From: Acholeplasmataceae bacterium
Lineage (GTDB): Bacteria > Bacillota_I > Bacilli_A > Acholeplasmatales > Acholeplasmataceae
Length of the DNA stretch: 31,591 nucleotides
Direction: 5' to 3'
Assembly: GCA_028690555.1 (NCBI GenBank)
Contig: JAQVBA010000008.1
Coordinates: 1-31,591 of the forward strand
Part shown: in pieces, positions 22,336 to 31,238 of the stretch
Layout of the letters: every line of letters starts with the position of its first letter
Position numbering within the stretch: position 1 is the first letter of the stretch
Notes under the pieces: model-generated
The model's input: only the letters and a program-made list of their open reading frames with translations
The model's database searches: none
Told to the model about the DNA's origin: nothing
Program-made: the position numbers and the translations under genes

Positions 22336-23220
22336 TTATGCATGAATGAATTCTAAGATATCTTTCGTGAGTTGATCTGGGACATCTGTCAGTGGTGAAT
22401 GACCACAATTTTCATAAACAATCAGTTTCGATTGTTTTTCAAGTGCTTTAACATTTGCTAAAACCATATACTCAGGAACTGTGATATCTTTATTCCCCCA
22501 TGTGTGTAGTATGGGACATTTCACATCTTGTATATTGTTTGTTCCTGCATGATAGAAATTATGCTCATTAGACATATTAAAGTTAGCTAATGCCCAATCA
22601 GCATCCACCAAATTCTTTTGTTTTAAAGATTCACTCATCCATAATGTCATATCTTTTTCATTAGGTTTATTGACTGTATAAACAGTTAATCCAAAGACAT
22701 AGCTCATTGTGTTAATATCTTGGTTTTTTTGTGCCATTAATAATGGGATCACTTGAATTGGATCTGTTCCTAATTCTTCAGGTGACGTATAAATTTCTCC
22801 AACTTTCATTTGTCCTTTTTCATCTTTCTTAAACACAGGATATCCTTTATGAGATGCTGAGTTAATTAATATGAGTTTCTTAGTCATGTTTGGATATGCA
22901 GCAGCAAACTCTAAGGCGACGCCTCCACCAAGTGACCATCCCGCGATATTTGCTGATTTAAGACCTTTTTCATCCATGAAGAGCTTGATATCATCTGCAA
23001 AGTCTTTCATTGTCTTAATTCGATTATGATAGCTTGAATCACCATATCCTCTGAGATCAGGTGCAAGCACATGTAAATCTTTAGGTAGTCTTTCTAATAA
23101 TGGTGTGTAATGCAAGGATGATGAGAAATTACCATGAATTAAAATTAAAACTTCATTTCCCGTTCCTTGCTCAACATACGCTAGTTTTTCACCATTTTTT
23201 AAATCCATATATTTTTTCAT
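22336..23220 (-). CDS. Alpha/beta hydrolase
   Basis: A 294-residue hydrolase with the classical HG oxyanion motif (LIHGNFSSS, 28-36), nucleophile Ser96 in GWSLGG, acid Asp245 in WGNKDITVP and His274 in NCGHSP. The cap region (about 125-220) is long and helical, a layout like MhpC/haloperoxidase-type esterases and C-C hydrolases. An upstream in-frame ATG at 23235 overlaps the ribosome binding site GGAGG, so ATG 23220 is the start. It follows LivK after a terminator-like hairpin and precedes a second hydrolase. It is a different subfamily from the NG-type hydrolases nearby. The substrate is unknown but is presumably related to the solute of the Liv transporter. Confidence 0.88.
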   Translation of the reverse strand: MKKYMDLKNGEKLAYVEQGTGNEVLILIHGNFSSSLHYTPLLERLPKDLHVLAPDLRGYGDSSYHNRIKTMKDFADDIKLFMDEKGLKSANIAGWSLGGGVALEFAAAYPNMTKKLILINSASHKGYPVFKKDEKGQMKVGEIYTSPEELGTDPIQVIPLLMAQKNQDINTMSYVFGLTVYTVNKPNEKDMTLWMSESLKQKNLVDADWALANFNMSNEHNFYHAGTNNIQDVKCPILHTWGNKDITVPEYMVLANVKALEKQSKLIVYENCGHSPLTDVPDQLTKDILEFIHA

Positions 23221-23245
23221 CCTGTAATCCTCCATTTGATATAAA

Positions 23246-23283
23246 AGAAAGAGCGAATCAAGTCGCCCTCATCCACTCTTTCT
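23246..23283 (-). terminator. Terminator-like hairpin after livK
   Basis: On minus, AGAAAGAG (complement of 23276-23283) pairs with CTCTTTCT (complement of 23246-23253), closing a 22-base loop that contains further G-C pairing, followed by TTTA. The short T-run suggests partial termination between livK and the hydrolase pair. Confidence 0.6.
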
Positions 23284-23294
23284 AATTATGTCTT

Positions 23295-24644
23295 TTATTT
23301 AGCTCTAACTTGATCGATTGATTCGATTTCTCTTACTTTCGCAAAATTCCATCCTGAAGCAGTTAATTGGAACTTAGTTAATGCAAGTGATGTTAAACCA
23401 ACTCTTTGTCCATCTCTCCAATCAATGGTACCAGCCATTGGTAGGTCAAATGCTTTAGATTCAGCAATTTCAATAAGTCCTTCCCAAGTAAGTTTATCAA
23501 AATCTTCAACTTCTTCAAGAAGTGAAACGAATGTGCTTGCAGCTACATAACCAGCCATTGCATATGCATTTGCCCATAATGAGCGTGCAGTTGTATCGCC
23601 ATCAACTAAGTCAGATGAATTTAGGTCATGAACGAATCCTTCCCAATATTCTGCTGTGAAGCCTGCAAGATAAGCAAGATCTAATGCCCAACCAGCAAGT
23701 GTGCCGTCTGCACCAATTTGTGCAGCAGTTGGACCAGGTGCGCCTGTTTGAGCAATGTCAACCCATGCGTTTGCATAAATATTGAAAGGTAAAGCTGCGC
23801 CATCAACTTGTGCAGGTGCAAATACTGCAGCACTGTTTACATAAGATGAAAGGACTGGAACTGTACTTTCGTTACTTCTTAAAGCAATCGCTGCAGCAGT
23901 TGCTGGAGCTTGGTTTGCTGATAATAAGATAACGCCTGGATTTTGAGCTAATGCTGTAGGGATAACTGAAGTTGCTGTATCAGCACTGAATGGTAAATAA
24001 ACCACGCGTGAACCAATATTAGCTGATGCTACTTCATCTTCAATACCTAATTTAATGGATTGACCAGCATCATCTTCAGAATAAAGAACAACAATCTTGT
24101 CAGTTGCACCAAGTTTAGCATCGCCATTTGGACCAAATAATGATTCATGAAGTGCTCTCGCAACCATCATACGACCTTCAGTTCTATAAATTGGTTGAAC
24201 TGATAAGATGTTGTTTCCTGGAACGTCTTCAAAGAATAAAGAGTTGACACCAGTTACACCATAAATCATTGGAATGCCAGATTCTAATAGGTAGTCCATT
24301 GTAGCGTTAACTGTGTTCGTTCCAAAGTGACCAACTAATGCAAACACTTTGTCTTCTTCAACGAGTTTTTTAGTTAATGCTAACCCTGTTTCGCCATTAA
24401 ATCCATCATCATAGTGAATGAATTTGATATCTGGACCTTCATGAGTTGCATTGTATTCGTCGAATACAACTTGCATCGCTAAATTAAATGGTACACCAAC
24501 ACCCGCGAATGCTCCAGATGTTGCTGCTGTATTACCGACATAAATAAATTCTTCGTCGATACCTTGTCTTGTGCCTTGAGGACCGCAACCGATCAATGTG
24601 ACCGTTAACAGTAACGCAAAAGCGATTAAGAATACTTTTTTCAT
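23295..24644 (-). CDS. livK: ABC transporter substrate-binding lipoprotein (LivK-type)
   Basis: A 449-residue lipoprotein with lipobox TLIGC (Cys20). It is the extracellular solute-binding component of the branched-chain amino acid (HAAT) type importer, of the type 1 periplasmic binding fold. Recognisable segments are YVGNTAATSGAFAGVG near the N-terminus, the ligand-pocket region ALVGHFGTNTVNATMDYLLESGIPMIY, and VVLYSEDDAGQS between the lobes. It is longer than E. coli LivK (about 370), mainly through insertions in the C-terminal lobe. AAGGAG precedes ATG. It lies about 60 bases after livF and has a hairpin after it, an arrangement that lets the binding protein be made in excess. Ligand is unknown; the family also binds amides, urea, short-chain acids and aromatic acids. 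Confidence 0.92.
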   Translation of the reverse strand: MKKVFLIAFALLLTVTLIGCGPQGTRQGIDEEFIYVGNTAATSGAFAGVGVPFNLAMQVVFDEYNATHEGPDIKFIHYDDGFNGETGLALTKKLVEEDKVFALVGHFGTNTVNATMDYLLESGIPMIYGVTGVNSLFFEDVPGNNILSVQPIYRTEGRMMVARALHESLFGPNGDAKLGATDKIVVLYSEDDAGQSIKLGIEDEVASANIGSRVVYLPFSADTATSVIPTALAQNPGVILLSANQAPATAAAIALRSNESTVPVLSSYVNSAAVFAPAQVDGAALPFNIYANAWVDIAQTGAPGPTAAQIGADGTLAGWALDLAYLAGFTAEYWEGFVHDLNSSDLVDGDTTARSLWANAYAMAGYVAASTFVSLLEEVEDFDKLTWEGLIEIAESKAFDLPMAGTIDWRDGQRVGLTSLALTKFQLTASGWNFAKVREIESIDQVRAK

Positions 24645-24706
24645 ACTTTTCTCCTTTTATATTTTTTGTGCAAAATTCGCACTTGTTACCTATTATTCTA
24701 CTACAA

Positions 24707-25459
24707 TTACTTCGATTCGCCAAGGTAAGCACTAATTAATTCATCGTTATTAAGTAAATCAGATGCTTTACCTTCAGACTTAATCTTACCAATTTCTAAT
24801 ACATATGCATAATCTGCAATTTTTAAGGTTTGTCTCGCATTTTGTTCAACAATTAATATCGTTCTGCCATCATCTTTAATTTTTTTGATAATGTGAAAGA
24901 TATCACGTATGACTAATGGAGCAAGCCCAAGTGATGGTTCATCTAAGAGTAAGAGTTCAGGTGCACCCATTAACGCTCTGCCAATGGCAAGCATTTGTTG
25001 TTCACCACCTGAAAGGGTTGCTGCTTGTTGTTTTTTACGCTCAGCTAAGATTGGAAAATAACTATAAGTTTCTTCAAGTAATTCTTTGATTCTCTGTTTT
25101 CTTGAAATCTTTTTCCCATCTCTTACAATTCCCTTAATCGCATATGCTCCAACGAGCAAGTTCTCTTCAACGGTTAATCCCGATAAGATCATACGACCTT
25201 CTGGTGATTGTGTAATACCTTTTTGAACAATCTTAAATGATGCCATATTATGAATCGGTTCACCGTTATATAAAATTTCGCCACTTTTTACTTTTGCCAT
25301 ACCAGATACTGAACGAATCGTTGACGTTTTACCCGCACCATTGGCTCCTAAAATTGCAACGATGGTTCCTTTTTCAACACGCATATTAATGCCTTTAACA
25401 GCTTTAACGATGCCATAATCAATTTCTAAGTTCTTAATTTCTAAGACTGGATTACTCAT
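24707..25459 (-). CDS. livF: ABC transporter ATPase LivF
   Basis: A 250-residue ATPase of the branched-chain amino acid type importer. It has Walker A GANGAGKTS (about 38-46), a Q-loop near TQSPEGR, signature LSGGEQQ (about 149-155), Walker B LLLLDEP (169-175) and an H-loop in VEQNARQ. It works as a heterodimer with LivG on the cytoplasmic side of LivH-LivM. ATG 25468 is possible but abuts AGGAG; ATG 25459 has proper spacing, so I chose it. The start overlaps the 3' end of livG by eight bases. Confidence 0.95.
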   Translation of the reverse strand: MSNPVLEIKNLEIDYGIVKAVKGINMRVEKGTIVAILGANGAGKTSTIRSVSGMAKVKSGEILYNGEPIHNMASFKIVQKGITQSPEGRMILSGLTVEENLLVGAYAIKGIVRDGKKISRKQRIKELLEETYSYFPILAERKKQQAATLSGGEQQMLAIGRALMGAPELLLLDEPSLGLAPLVIRDIFHIIKKIKDDGRTILIVEQNARQTLKIADYAYVLEIGKIKSEGKASDLLNNDELISAYLGESK

Positions 25460-27008
25460 CGCTATCATCTCCTAAATAAGCGGCACGGACTTCTGTGTTT
25501 TGTTGGATTTCTTTCGGTGTTCCGATACCAATCTTTTTACCAAATGAAATGGCGCATACTGTATCACAAATACTCATCACAAGTCCCATGTCATGTTCAA
25601 CTAGGAAAATGGTAATACCATATTTATGATTGATTGATTTGATGACTTTAGCTAAGTCTTCAGTTTCTGCATCATTCAATCCTGCAGCAGGTTCATCTAA
25701 AATAATTAAGGTTGGGTTCGTCATTAATGTTCTAGCAAGTTCGATTTTCTTAAGAATGCCATAAGGCAATCCATAAGGTGAACGATACGCATATTCACTA
25801 ATGCCTAAATCCATTAAAATTTGCATACCTTTTGTGCGTAGCACAGCTTCTTCACGTTGCATTCTTTTTGAATGAACCATGTGTTCAAAATAATTAGTGA
25901 TAAGTAATGAATGAGCAGCAACCAAAAGGTTATCTAATACTGTCAATTCCCAAATTAATTCAACATTTTGGAATGATCTTGCGATACCTTCGTTGATAAT
26001 ATCATGTGTTTTACGATCATTTAAATCAACGATGTTACCTTCTTTATTTCTAAAAATCATATCACCACTGGTTGCTTTATAAAACTGTGTAATACAGTTA
26101 AATACTGTCGTTTTACCCGCACCATTTGGACCAATCAGTCCGAAGATTTCACCTTTTTTAACATCAAAGGTTAAATCATTGACTGCTTTGATTCCTCCAA
26201 AGAACATCTTCAAATTGTGAATTGATAAATGAATGTTTGTATTTTCAATGGTTCTTAATGTCGTTTCGATTCGATCAATTTTTGCTTGAATTTTCTCTGC
26301 AGATTTAGGTAAAACTTTGGCTGATTGCATTACATCTAAATCATTAAGATATGTTTTTAATAATGCTTGGTCATCGATTAATACTTGTTGATTATAGTGA
26401 TCAATTTCCTTCGATAATCTTTCATTTAGAAGTTCTTTTTCTTGAATCCGCTTTGTGTTTTTAAGTTTAAATGATTCAAGTTTTTTTAGTCGATCTTCAT
26501 ATTTTTCAGTAACTCTTTGAATTTGCTTTTCTTTCTTTTCTTCACATGATGCAATCTTTTGATTCAAACGATCGATTTCTGTATTTGTTAAATCTTTGTG
26601 TGGATATTTTAGAGTTAACTTTTGAATGAAATTATCGCGTTCTAATTGATGCGTCTGATCATATTCTAATAATTTTTGATCGATTTGATCATCTTGTTTT
26701 CGAATCAATGTTTGTCTATATTTCCGTCTTGCCCAATATTGTTTTTTATCATATGTTTTAGATTTAAGATCTCTTGTTGCGTCATTTTTTGTGATTCCTT
26801 GAAGCTGTTGTTGATAGGGCTTAACGCTTTCTTCATAAATCCCTTCTATCAAATCTTTCGAATGTTGATATCCATTTTTGATATCAGCTTCAAGTTCATC
26901 GGTCAAACCTTGGTAATAATTGATAAGTAACGTCGTTTTTCGGTGTTTTTTGACATTTAATCCATGTTTATATGTCATGATTGGTGTAATCTTTTTATTC
27001 TGTTCCAT
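25452..27008 (-). CDS. livG: LivG-type ABC ATPase with a long N-terminal helical extension
   Basis: A 518-residue protein, about twice the size of a normal LivG. Residues 262-518 are a complete LivG ATPase: Walker A GPNGAGKTT (293-301), Q-loop RSFQNVEL, signature LPYGILKKIELA (414-425), Walker B LIILDEP (434-440) and H-loop His472. Residues 1-260 are extra: highly charged, rich in Lys, Glu, Gln and Asp, without membrane segments, with likely coiled coil at about 95-200 and 235-258. No known domain is recognised there. The long start is supported because ATG 27008 overlaps the end of livM by 14 bases with AAAGG in front, and there is no Met with a ribosome binding site directly before the ATPase part. 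The extension may contact LivM/LivH or a regulator. Confidence 0.9.
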   Translation of the reverse strand: MEQNKKITPIMTYKHGLNVKKHRKTTLLINYYQGLTDELEADIKNGYQHSKDLIEGIYEESVKPYQQQLQGITKNDATRDLKSKTYDKKQYWARRKYRQTLIRKQDDQIDQKLLEYDQTHQLERDNFIQKLTLKYPHKDLTNTEIDRLNQKIASCEEKKEKQIQRVTEKYEDRLKKLESFKLKNTKRIQEKELLNERLSKEIDHYNQQVLIDDQALLKTYLNDLDVMQSAKVLPKSAEKIQAKIDRIETTLRTIENTNIHLSIHNLKMFFGGIKAVNDLTFDVKKGEIFGLIGPNGAGKTTVFNCITQFYKATSGDMIFRNKEGNIVDLNDRKTHDIINEGIARSFQNVELIWELTVLDNLLVAAHSLLITNYFEHMVHSKRMQREEAVLRTKGMQILMDLGISEYAYRSPYGLPYGILKKIELARTLMTNPTLIILDEPAAGLNDAETEDLAKVIKSINHKYGITIFLVEHDMGLVMSICDTVCAISFGKKIGIGTPKEIQQNTEVRAAYLGDDSDE

Positions 27009-28029
27009 AGATATGTGCCTTTACTTTTGAAATTTGTTTGATCATGAAACGCTTTACATCACCAAACAGTTGGATTAGACCGCCTGGATAAAACATCACA
27101 ACTAAAATAATCAATGCACCGTTAATGATTAACGAATAATTACCAAGATTAAATCGTTGGAAAACTGCTAAATCGAGTCCGAAAATAACAAATGTTCCTA
27201 ACATAATACCCCAAACTGATTTTGTGCCACCAATGACTACTGCAGCTAAAATGTTTAATGCAAATGTAATACCTATTTGACTGACGTTTCCGTTACGAAC
27301 GAATAACATCGATAATATACCTGCTAATGTTCCGTAAACACCAGAAATGACAAATGCAAATAAACGATATTTAAGTAAGTTAATTCCCATCGTTTGTGCA
27401 GCTGTATCGCTGTTTTTAATAGAAAGCAATGCACGTCCAGTCGATGAATGAATCAAATTATGTACAATCATCATGCCAATGACGACAAACACCGCGGTAA
27501 AGAGTACTGCAGAATTTGAATTTAATCGCATCCCTAAAAACTCAAGCGGTCGAGCCATTGGACCTGATAAGAATCCTCCGGTCGTTCCTGAGGCATATTG
27601 TGGAATGTTTCTGATGACTTCAATCACAATTTGTGATAGACCCATCGTGACAATCGCCAAATACATCCCAGAGATTCTAAGTGATACGAATCCAAATGCA
27701 ATACTAACTAAGATCGCTAAGATAATTCCAGCGATAATCGCAAGTGTTAATGGCATGGCAAGATAGCGGAATACAAAGTGCAAGGTAAATGCTCCTATCC
27801 CTACAAAGGCACCAGTTCCTAAAGATGCTAGGCCACCATACCCTAATAAGAGTGCGAATCCCAACCCTGCAAGATAATAATAGGCAGTGGTTACAATAGC
27901 GCCATAAATATCAGGAGGTAGAACATTCACTAATAATCTTAAAATGACTAATAATACACCCACAATTAAAAAGCCGAAATGTGGTTTTTTCATGAAAGGT
28001 TTAATTTTTTCTAGATAGTATAGTTTCAT
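26995..28029 (-). CDS. livM: ABC transporter permease LivM
   Basis: A 344-residue inner-membrane permease of the HAAT importer with about nine to ten helices. Family features include YYYLAGLGFALLLGYGGLASLGTGAFVGIGAF and GRALLSIKNSDTAAQTMGINLLKYRLFAFVISG, the cytoplasmic EAA-like loop, and MFYPGGLIQ near the C-terminus. It pairs with LivH to form the channel. The gene starts five bases after the livH stop, uses AAGAAGG within the end of livH, and overlaps the extended livG at its own 3' end, so the permease and ATPase genes are translated as a block. Confidence 0.94.
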   Translation of the reverse strand: MKLYYLEKIKPFMKKPHFGFLIVGVLLVILRLLVNVLPPDIYGAIVTTAYYYLAGLGFALLLGYGGLASLGTGAFVGIGAFTLHFVFRYLAMPLTLAIIAGIILAILVSIAFGFVSLRISGMYLAIVTMGLSQIVIEVIRNIPQYASGTTGGFLSGPMARPLEFLGMRLNSNSAVLFTAVFVVIGMMIVHNLIHSSTGRALLSIKNSDTAAQTMGINLLKYRLFAFVISGVYGTLAGILSMLFVRNGNVSQIGITFALNILAAVVIGGTKSVWGIMLGTFVIFGLDLAVFQRFNLGNYSLIINGALIILVVMFYPGGLIQLFGDVKRFMIKQISKVKAHIYGTE

Positions 28030-28033
28030 ATGA

Positions 28034-28978
28034 TTAAACCTTCTTTACGATTTTTTTGCCAAATAAACCTGCAGGTTTAATTAACACTGCAAGAATAATC
28101 GACACATAAAGTAATGTATTACTCCAAGCTGCTAAATTCCAAGTCACGAGTAATTTAGGGAATATCGCTTGTCCAGCAGACAGTAAGAATGCACCACCGA
28201 GTGGACCTCCAAATGAGCTAAAACCACCAAGAATCGATGCATAGAATGCATTGATTTGAATGCTAGTCATGGTCACGACACTCATCGATCCAATCGCTGC
28301 TGTATATGTGATTGCTGATAAGGCACCTAGTGCTCCTGCAATCGCCCAGCTCATGGAATTAATGACTGAAGTGTTAATACCCATCATACCAGCAACTCTT
28401 TCGTTTGAAGCAACGGATCGAACACCTAATCCCCATTTAGTATACTTAAGCAAAATGAAAATAGTGAGTAATATGATCGTTGATAAAATCAAAGTAATGA
28501 GTTGATGTACAGGAACGGCAATTCCTTGGAACATAATCGTTTGTTGAGAAAATGGGAAACTCACGCGTGTTACCGTTTGTCCAAAAATCAATGGGATTAA
28601 ACCGGTAATCACAATGACAAGTCCCATCGTAATAATTTGTTTGGTTGCTGCGTTTGTAAATTTCGCATGCTTAAAAATCACATTATTAATTAAAAATCCT
28701 GTGATAAAAGAAACGAGTATACCAGCAAGAATTGGTAAAATCAATTGCGTTGGACTTGTGATGGTTACACTTGGTAATCCGGTCACATCGACAACCCCTT
28801 GTTTATCAATTAAATAACTGGTTGTATAAGCTCCTAATATTCCTAGCATCCCTTGTGCAAAGTTTGTCGTTGAGCTTGTCTTAAAAATTAAGACAATTCC
28901 AAACGTTGCAAGTGAAAGAAAGCTAAAAGAAATTAAGGCGCTTATGATGATACTTAATATGTCAGTTGCAAAATTCAT
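28034..28978 (-). CDS. livH: ABC transporter permease LivH
   Basis: A 314-residue inner-membrane permease, partner of LivM. It has about eight helices, the N-terminal segment FGIVLIFKTSSTTNFAQGMLGILGAY, the loop GLGVRSVASNERVAGMMGINT that contacts the ATPases, and ASILGGFSSFGGPLGGA near the C-terminus, all typical of LivH. The frame extends upstream to 29035, but that part is not LivH-like, and GGAAGG lies seven to eight bases before the ATG at 28978, so I use that start. A perfect hairpin (28997-29014) sits just ahead of the ribosome binding site. It is first in the transporter block, 111 bases after the upstream hydrolase. Confidence 0.94.
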   Translation of the reverse strand: MNFATDILSIIISALISFSFLSLATFGIVLIFKTSSTTNFAQGMLGILGAYTTSYLIDKQGVVDVTGLPSVTITSPTQLILPILAGILVSFITGFLINNVIFKHAKFTNAATKQIITMGLVIVITGLIPLIFGQTVTRVSFPFSQQTIMFQGIAVPVHQLITLILSTIILLTIFILLKYTKWGLGVRSVASNERVAGMMGINTSVINSMSWAIAGALGALSAITYTAAIGSMSVVTMTSIQINAFYASILGGFSSFGGPLGGAFLLSAGQAIFPKLLVTWNLAAWSNTLLYVSIILAVLIKPAGLFGKKIVKKV

Positions 28979-28996
28979 ACATACCTTCCTTCTGAT

Positions 28997-29014
28997 GAAT
29001 ACAAACTTGTATTC
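28997..29014 (-). promoter_or_regulatory. Hairpin directly upstream of the livH ribosome binding site
   Basis: GAATACAA (28997-29004) and TTGTATTC (29007-29014) form a perfect 8-bp stem with a two-base spacer, within a wider imperfect repeat (GATGAAT / AATTCATC). It lacks a T-run on minus, so it is not a terminator. An operator dyad or an mRNA structure controlling translation are both possible. A -10-like TATGAT lies upstream (complement of 29051-29056) without a clear -35. Confidence 0.5.
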
Positions 29015-29089
29015 GCAATTCATCAATGGTATCACTGATGACTTAATGCTATCATATATTTTTAATAAATGATTAAAATCCGTGAACCA

Positions 29090-29911
29090 TTAAATCGTAT
29101 AATTCATATCTTCTTGATTGATAAATCCTAAGACTAATGACGTAAACATCACAGGTACTTCATACATGGAAGCATGTCCAACACCCGGTAAAATGACATG
29201 ATATGAACCTTCAATCATTTCTTTAAGTTTCTTTTGATCATTTAAAGGTGTTAAATAATCTTCATCACCCGATACGATCAATGTTGGAGCTTTGATTTTA
29301 TTGAGATGATTTCTCGCATCATATGATTCTGCTGAATTTGTCAATCTTTCCATCGCATCTAAAAAGACGGGATTAGAGAAAATTGGAAGTAAAATTTGTT
29401 CTCTTTTTTTCATCCAATCTAGACGTTTTTCATAAAAACTTGGACTATAAATAATTGGAATGGTTGCTTGATAGTAATTTTGTCCATTTCTTGTTTTTCC
29501 AATATTGATCCAAGAATGTCCAATTTCAGCTAACCAAGGGGATGTATAGGGTGTTGTATTAAATAAGATCAATCGATCAACTAAATTTGGATACAGATAA
29601 CTCAGTATAACCGCTACTTCACCACCATAAGAAATTCCAACGACATTCACTTGATCCAATTTCAATTCTTTTAATAAGGCAACAATGACATCGACTTGAA
29701 TTTGTTGTGTATACGTTTCATTCTCGAGTCGATCCGATTGACCTTGATCTAAGAAATCAAGTCGAATGATTTTGTTATGAACACTAAGTGAATGAATAAA
29801 TGGTTCCCATGACTTTGTGCTCATCATGATTCCATTCAATATTAAGATTGGTTTTCCTTCACCTTTGACATCATAATATATATTTTTTCCATGAAATATA
29901 AATGTTGACAT
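29090..29911 (-). CDS. Alpha/beta hydrolase with NG oxyanion motif, upstream of liv genes
   Basis: A 273-residue alpha/beta hydrolase with nucleophile Ser94 in GISYGG, acid Asp218 in SGDEDYLTP and His246 in GVGHAS. The oxyanion stretch is ILNGIMMSTKSW, asparagine replacing histidine, as in the hydrolase at 21499-22308. GTG 29923 is an alternative start, but the ATG at 29911 overlaps the CoA-transferase stop (TAATG), with GGAG 11 bases upstream, a common coupling arrangement. Being sandwiched between a CoA-transferase and the Liv permease suggests it acts on the imported solute or its CoA ester, for example as thioesterase, esterase or C-C hydrolase. Confidence 0.88.
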   Translation of the reverse strand: MSTFIFHGKNIYYDVKGEGKPILILNGIMMSTKSWEPFIHSLSVHNKIIRLDFLDQGQSDRLENETYTQQIQVDVIVALLKELKLDQVNVVGISYGGEVAVILSYLYPNLVDRLILFNTTPYTSPWLAEIGHSWINIGKTRNGQNYYQATIPIIYSPSFYEKRLDWMKKREQILLPIFSNPVFLDAMERLTNSAESYDARNHLNKIKAPTLIVSGDEDYLTPLNDQKKLKEMIEGSYHVILPGVGHASMYEVPVMFTSLVLGFINQEDMNYTI

Positions 29912-31212
29912 TAGAAAATCCACTCCAAAGCTTTGGCTTCTTCTAGAAGTTGATCTCTAAATTTGGGGTGTGCAATTGAGATTAATAGTTTCACTCTTTC
30001 TTCAATGGTCGTACCTCTTAAAGATACACATCCATATTCAGTGACGACATAATCGACATCACTGCGTGAGAGTGTTACGGCTGCACCTGGTTTTAATGTC
30101 GATACAATTTTAGATACTTCTTCACGTTCACCCGTTTCTTTATTCTTAACCATCGCTGTTGAATAAAGGGCAATAAATGATTTACCATTTTTTGCATTTT
30201 GCGCACCAATCGATGTATCCGCCTGTCCACCAGTTCCAGAAAATTGAACGTGTCCAATTGATTCAGAACAAACTTGGCCAGTTAAATCAACTTCGATGGT
30301 TGTATTGATTGATATTTGATTATCATTTTTTCCCACAACATGAGGATCATTGGCTTCGATACCACGCATGAAATAAACATCAGGATTATTGTCTAAGAAA
30401 TCATAGAGTTCTTGTGATCCAAATGCGAATGCACACACATGTTTTCCAGGCATGAAATTCTTTTTCTTACCCGTAACAACGCCGTGTTTAATTAAATCCA
30501 TCATCCCAGTGGTAAACATTTCAGTGTGAATTCCTAAGTCTTTCTTATCTTTTAAGAAATACGAAACAGCATTTGGAATCCCACCAATTCCTAATTGAAT
30601 GGTTGCTCCATCGGGAATATGTTCAGCAATCATTTTTCCAATAATCATATCTTTTTCATTGGGTTCAGGATTAATCGTTGCAGGGACTTTATAATCACTT
30701 TCAATAATATAATCGACTTCATCGATGTGAATTTGATTATCCCCAAATGTTCTTGGGAAATTTGGATTCACTTCAACGATGACGATATCTGCTAAATCCA
30801 CGGCATCACGTTCATAAACGTTTTGAATGGATAATGAGATATAACCATTTTCATCGGGTAGCGATGCTGCAGTGGCAAAAATATTTGGTTTCATGTGCTC
30901 AAAACGTTTTTTACCAGCTAAATGCAAGTGATTTGGAATAAATGAAATATTCCCATTATGATGATATTTTCTTAAAGTCGCTGTATAAAACCATCCCGCA
31001 ACTTTAAATGAATCGATATACTTTGGATTTGTGAAAAATTCAGCTTCTAATATGGGTAAACAATTAGAAACCACGACATTTTTCACTTGATCTGCCACTG
31101 TGTGAAGCACACGCATAAAATTTTGTGGCTCAGCGGCAGTCATTCCAACCACGATATGATCATTTGATTTAACGAGTTTAACCGCTTCTTCAGCTTTGAT
31201 ATATTTTGGCAT
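29911..31212 (-). CDS. Acetyl-CoA hydrolase/CoA-transferase family protein
   Basis: A 433-residue enzyme of the acetyl-CoA hydrolase, succinyl-CoA and 4-hydroxybutyrate CoA-transferase family; it moves CoA between acyl groups in the cytoplasm. It has two Rossmann-like CoA-transferase domains. The second starts near 185 with LGIGGIPNAV (207-216). The HTEMFTTG segment places Glu231 where I expect the catalytic glutamate that forms the glutamyl-CoA thioester. Further motifs are GFGS-like AFGSQELYDF, IEVDLTGQVCSESIG and SGTGGQADTSIGA. Length matches 4-hydroxybutyrate CoA-transferases. AGAGG precedes ATG. It lies 26 bases after the KAS III-like gene and overlaps the next hydrolase start by one base. 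The acyl substrate is not evident. Confidence 0.9.
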   Translation of the reverse strand: MPKYIKAEEAVKLVKSNDHIVVGMTAAEPQNFMRVLHTVADQVKNVVVSNCLPILEAEFFTNPKYIDSFKVAGWFYTATLRKYHHNGNISFIPNHLHLAGKKRFEHMKPNIFATAASLPDENGYISLSIQNVYERDAVDLADIVIVEVNPNFPRTFGDNQIHIDEVDYIIESDYKVPATINPEPNEKDMIIGKMIAEHIPDGATIQLGIGGIPNAVSYFLKDKKDLGIHTEMFTTGMMDLIKHGVVTGKKKNFMPGKHVCAFAFGSQELYDFLDNNPDVYFMRGIEANDPHVVGKNDNQISINTTIEVDLTGQVCSESIGHVQFSGTGGQADTSIGAQNAKNGKSFIALYSTAMVKNKETGEREEVSKIVSTLKPGAAVTLSRSDVDYVVTEYGCVSLRGTTIEERVKLLISIAHPKFRDQLLEEAKALEWIF

Positions 31213-31238
31213 AATTTATCCTCTTTCCTTGGTTAAAT

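Noticed and set aside
24668..24682. GTGC/GCAC hairpin between livF and livK as a terminator
   Set aside because: The stem is only about four base pairs and on minus is followed by an A-run, not a T-run.
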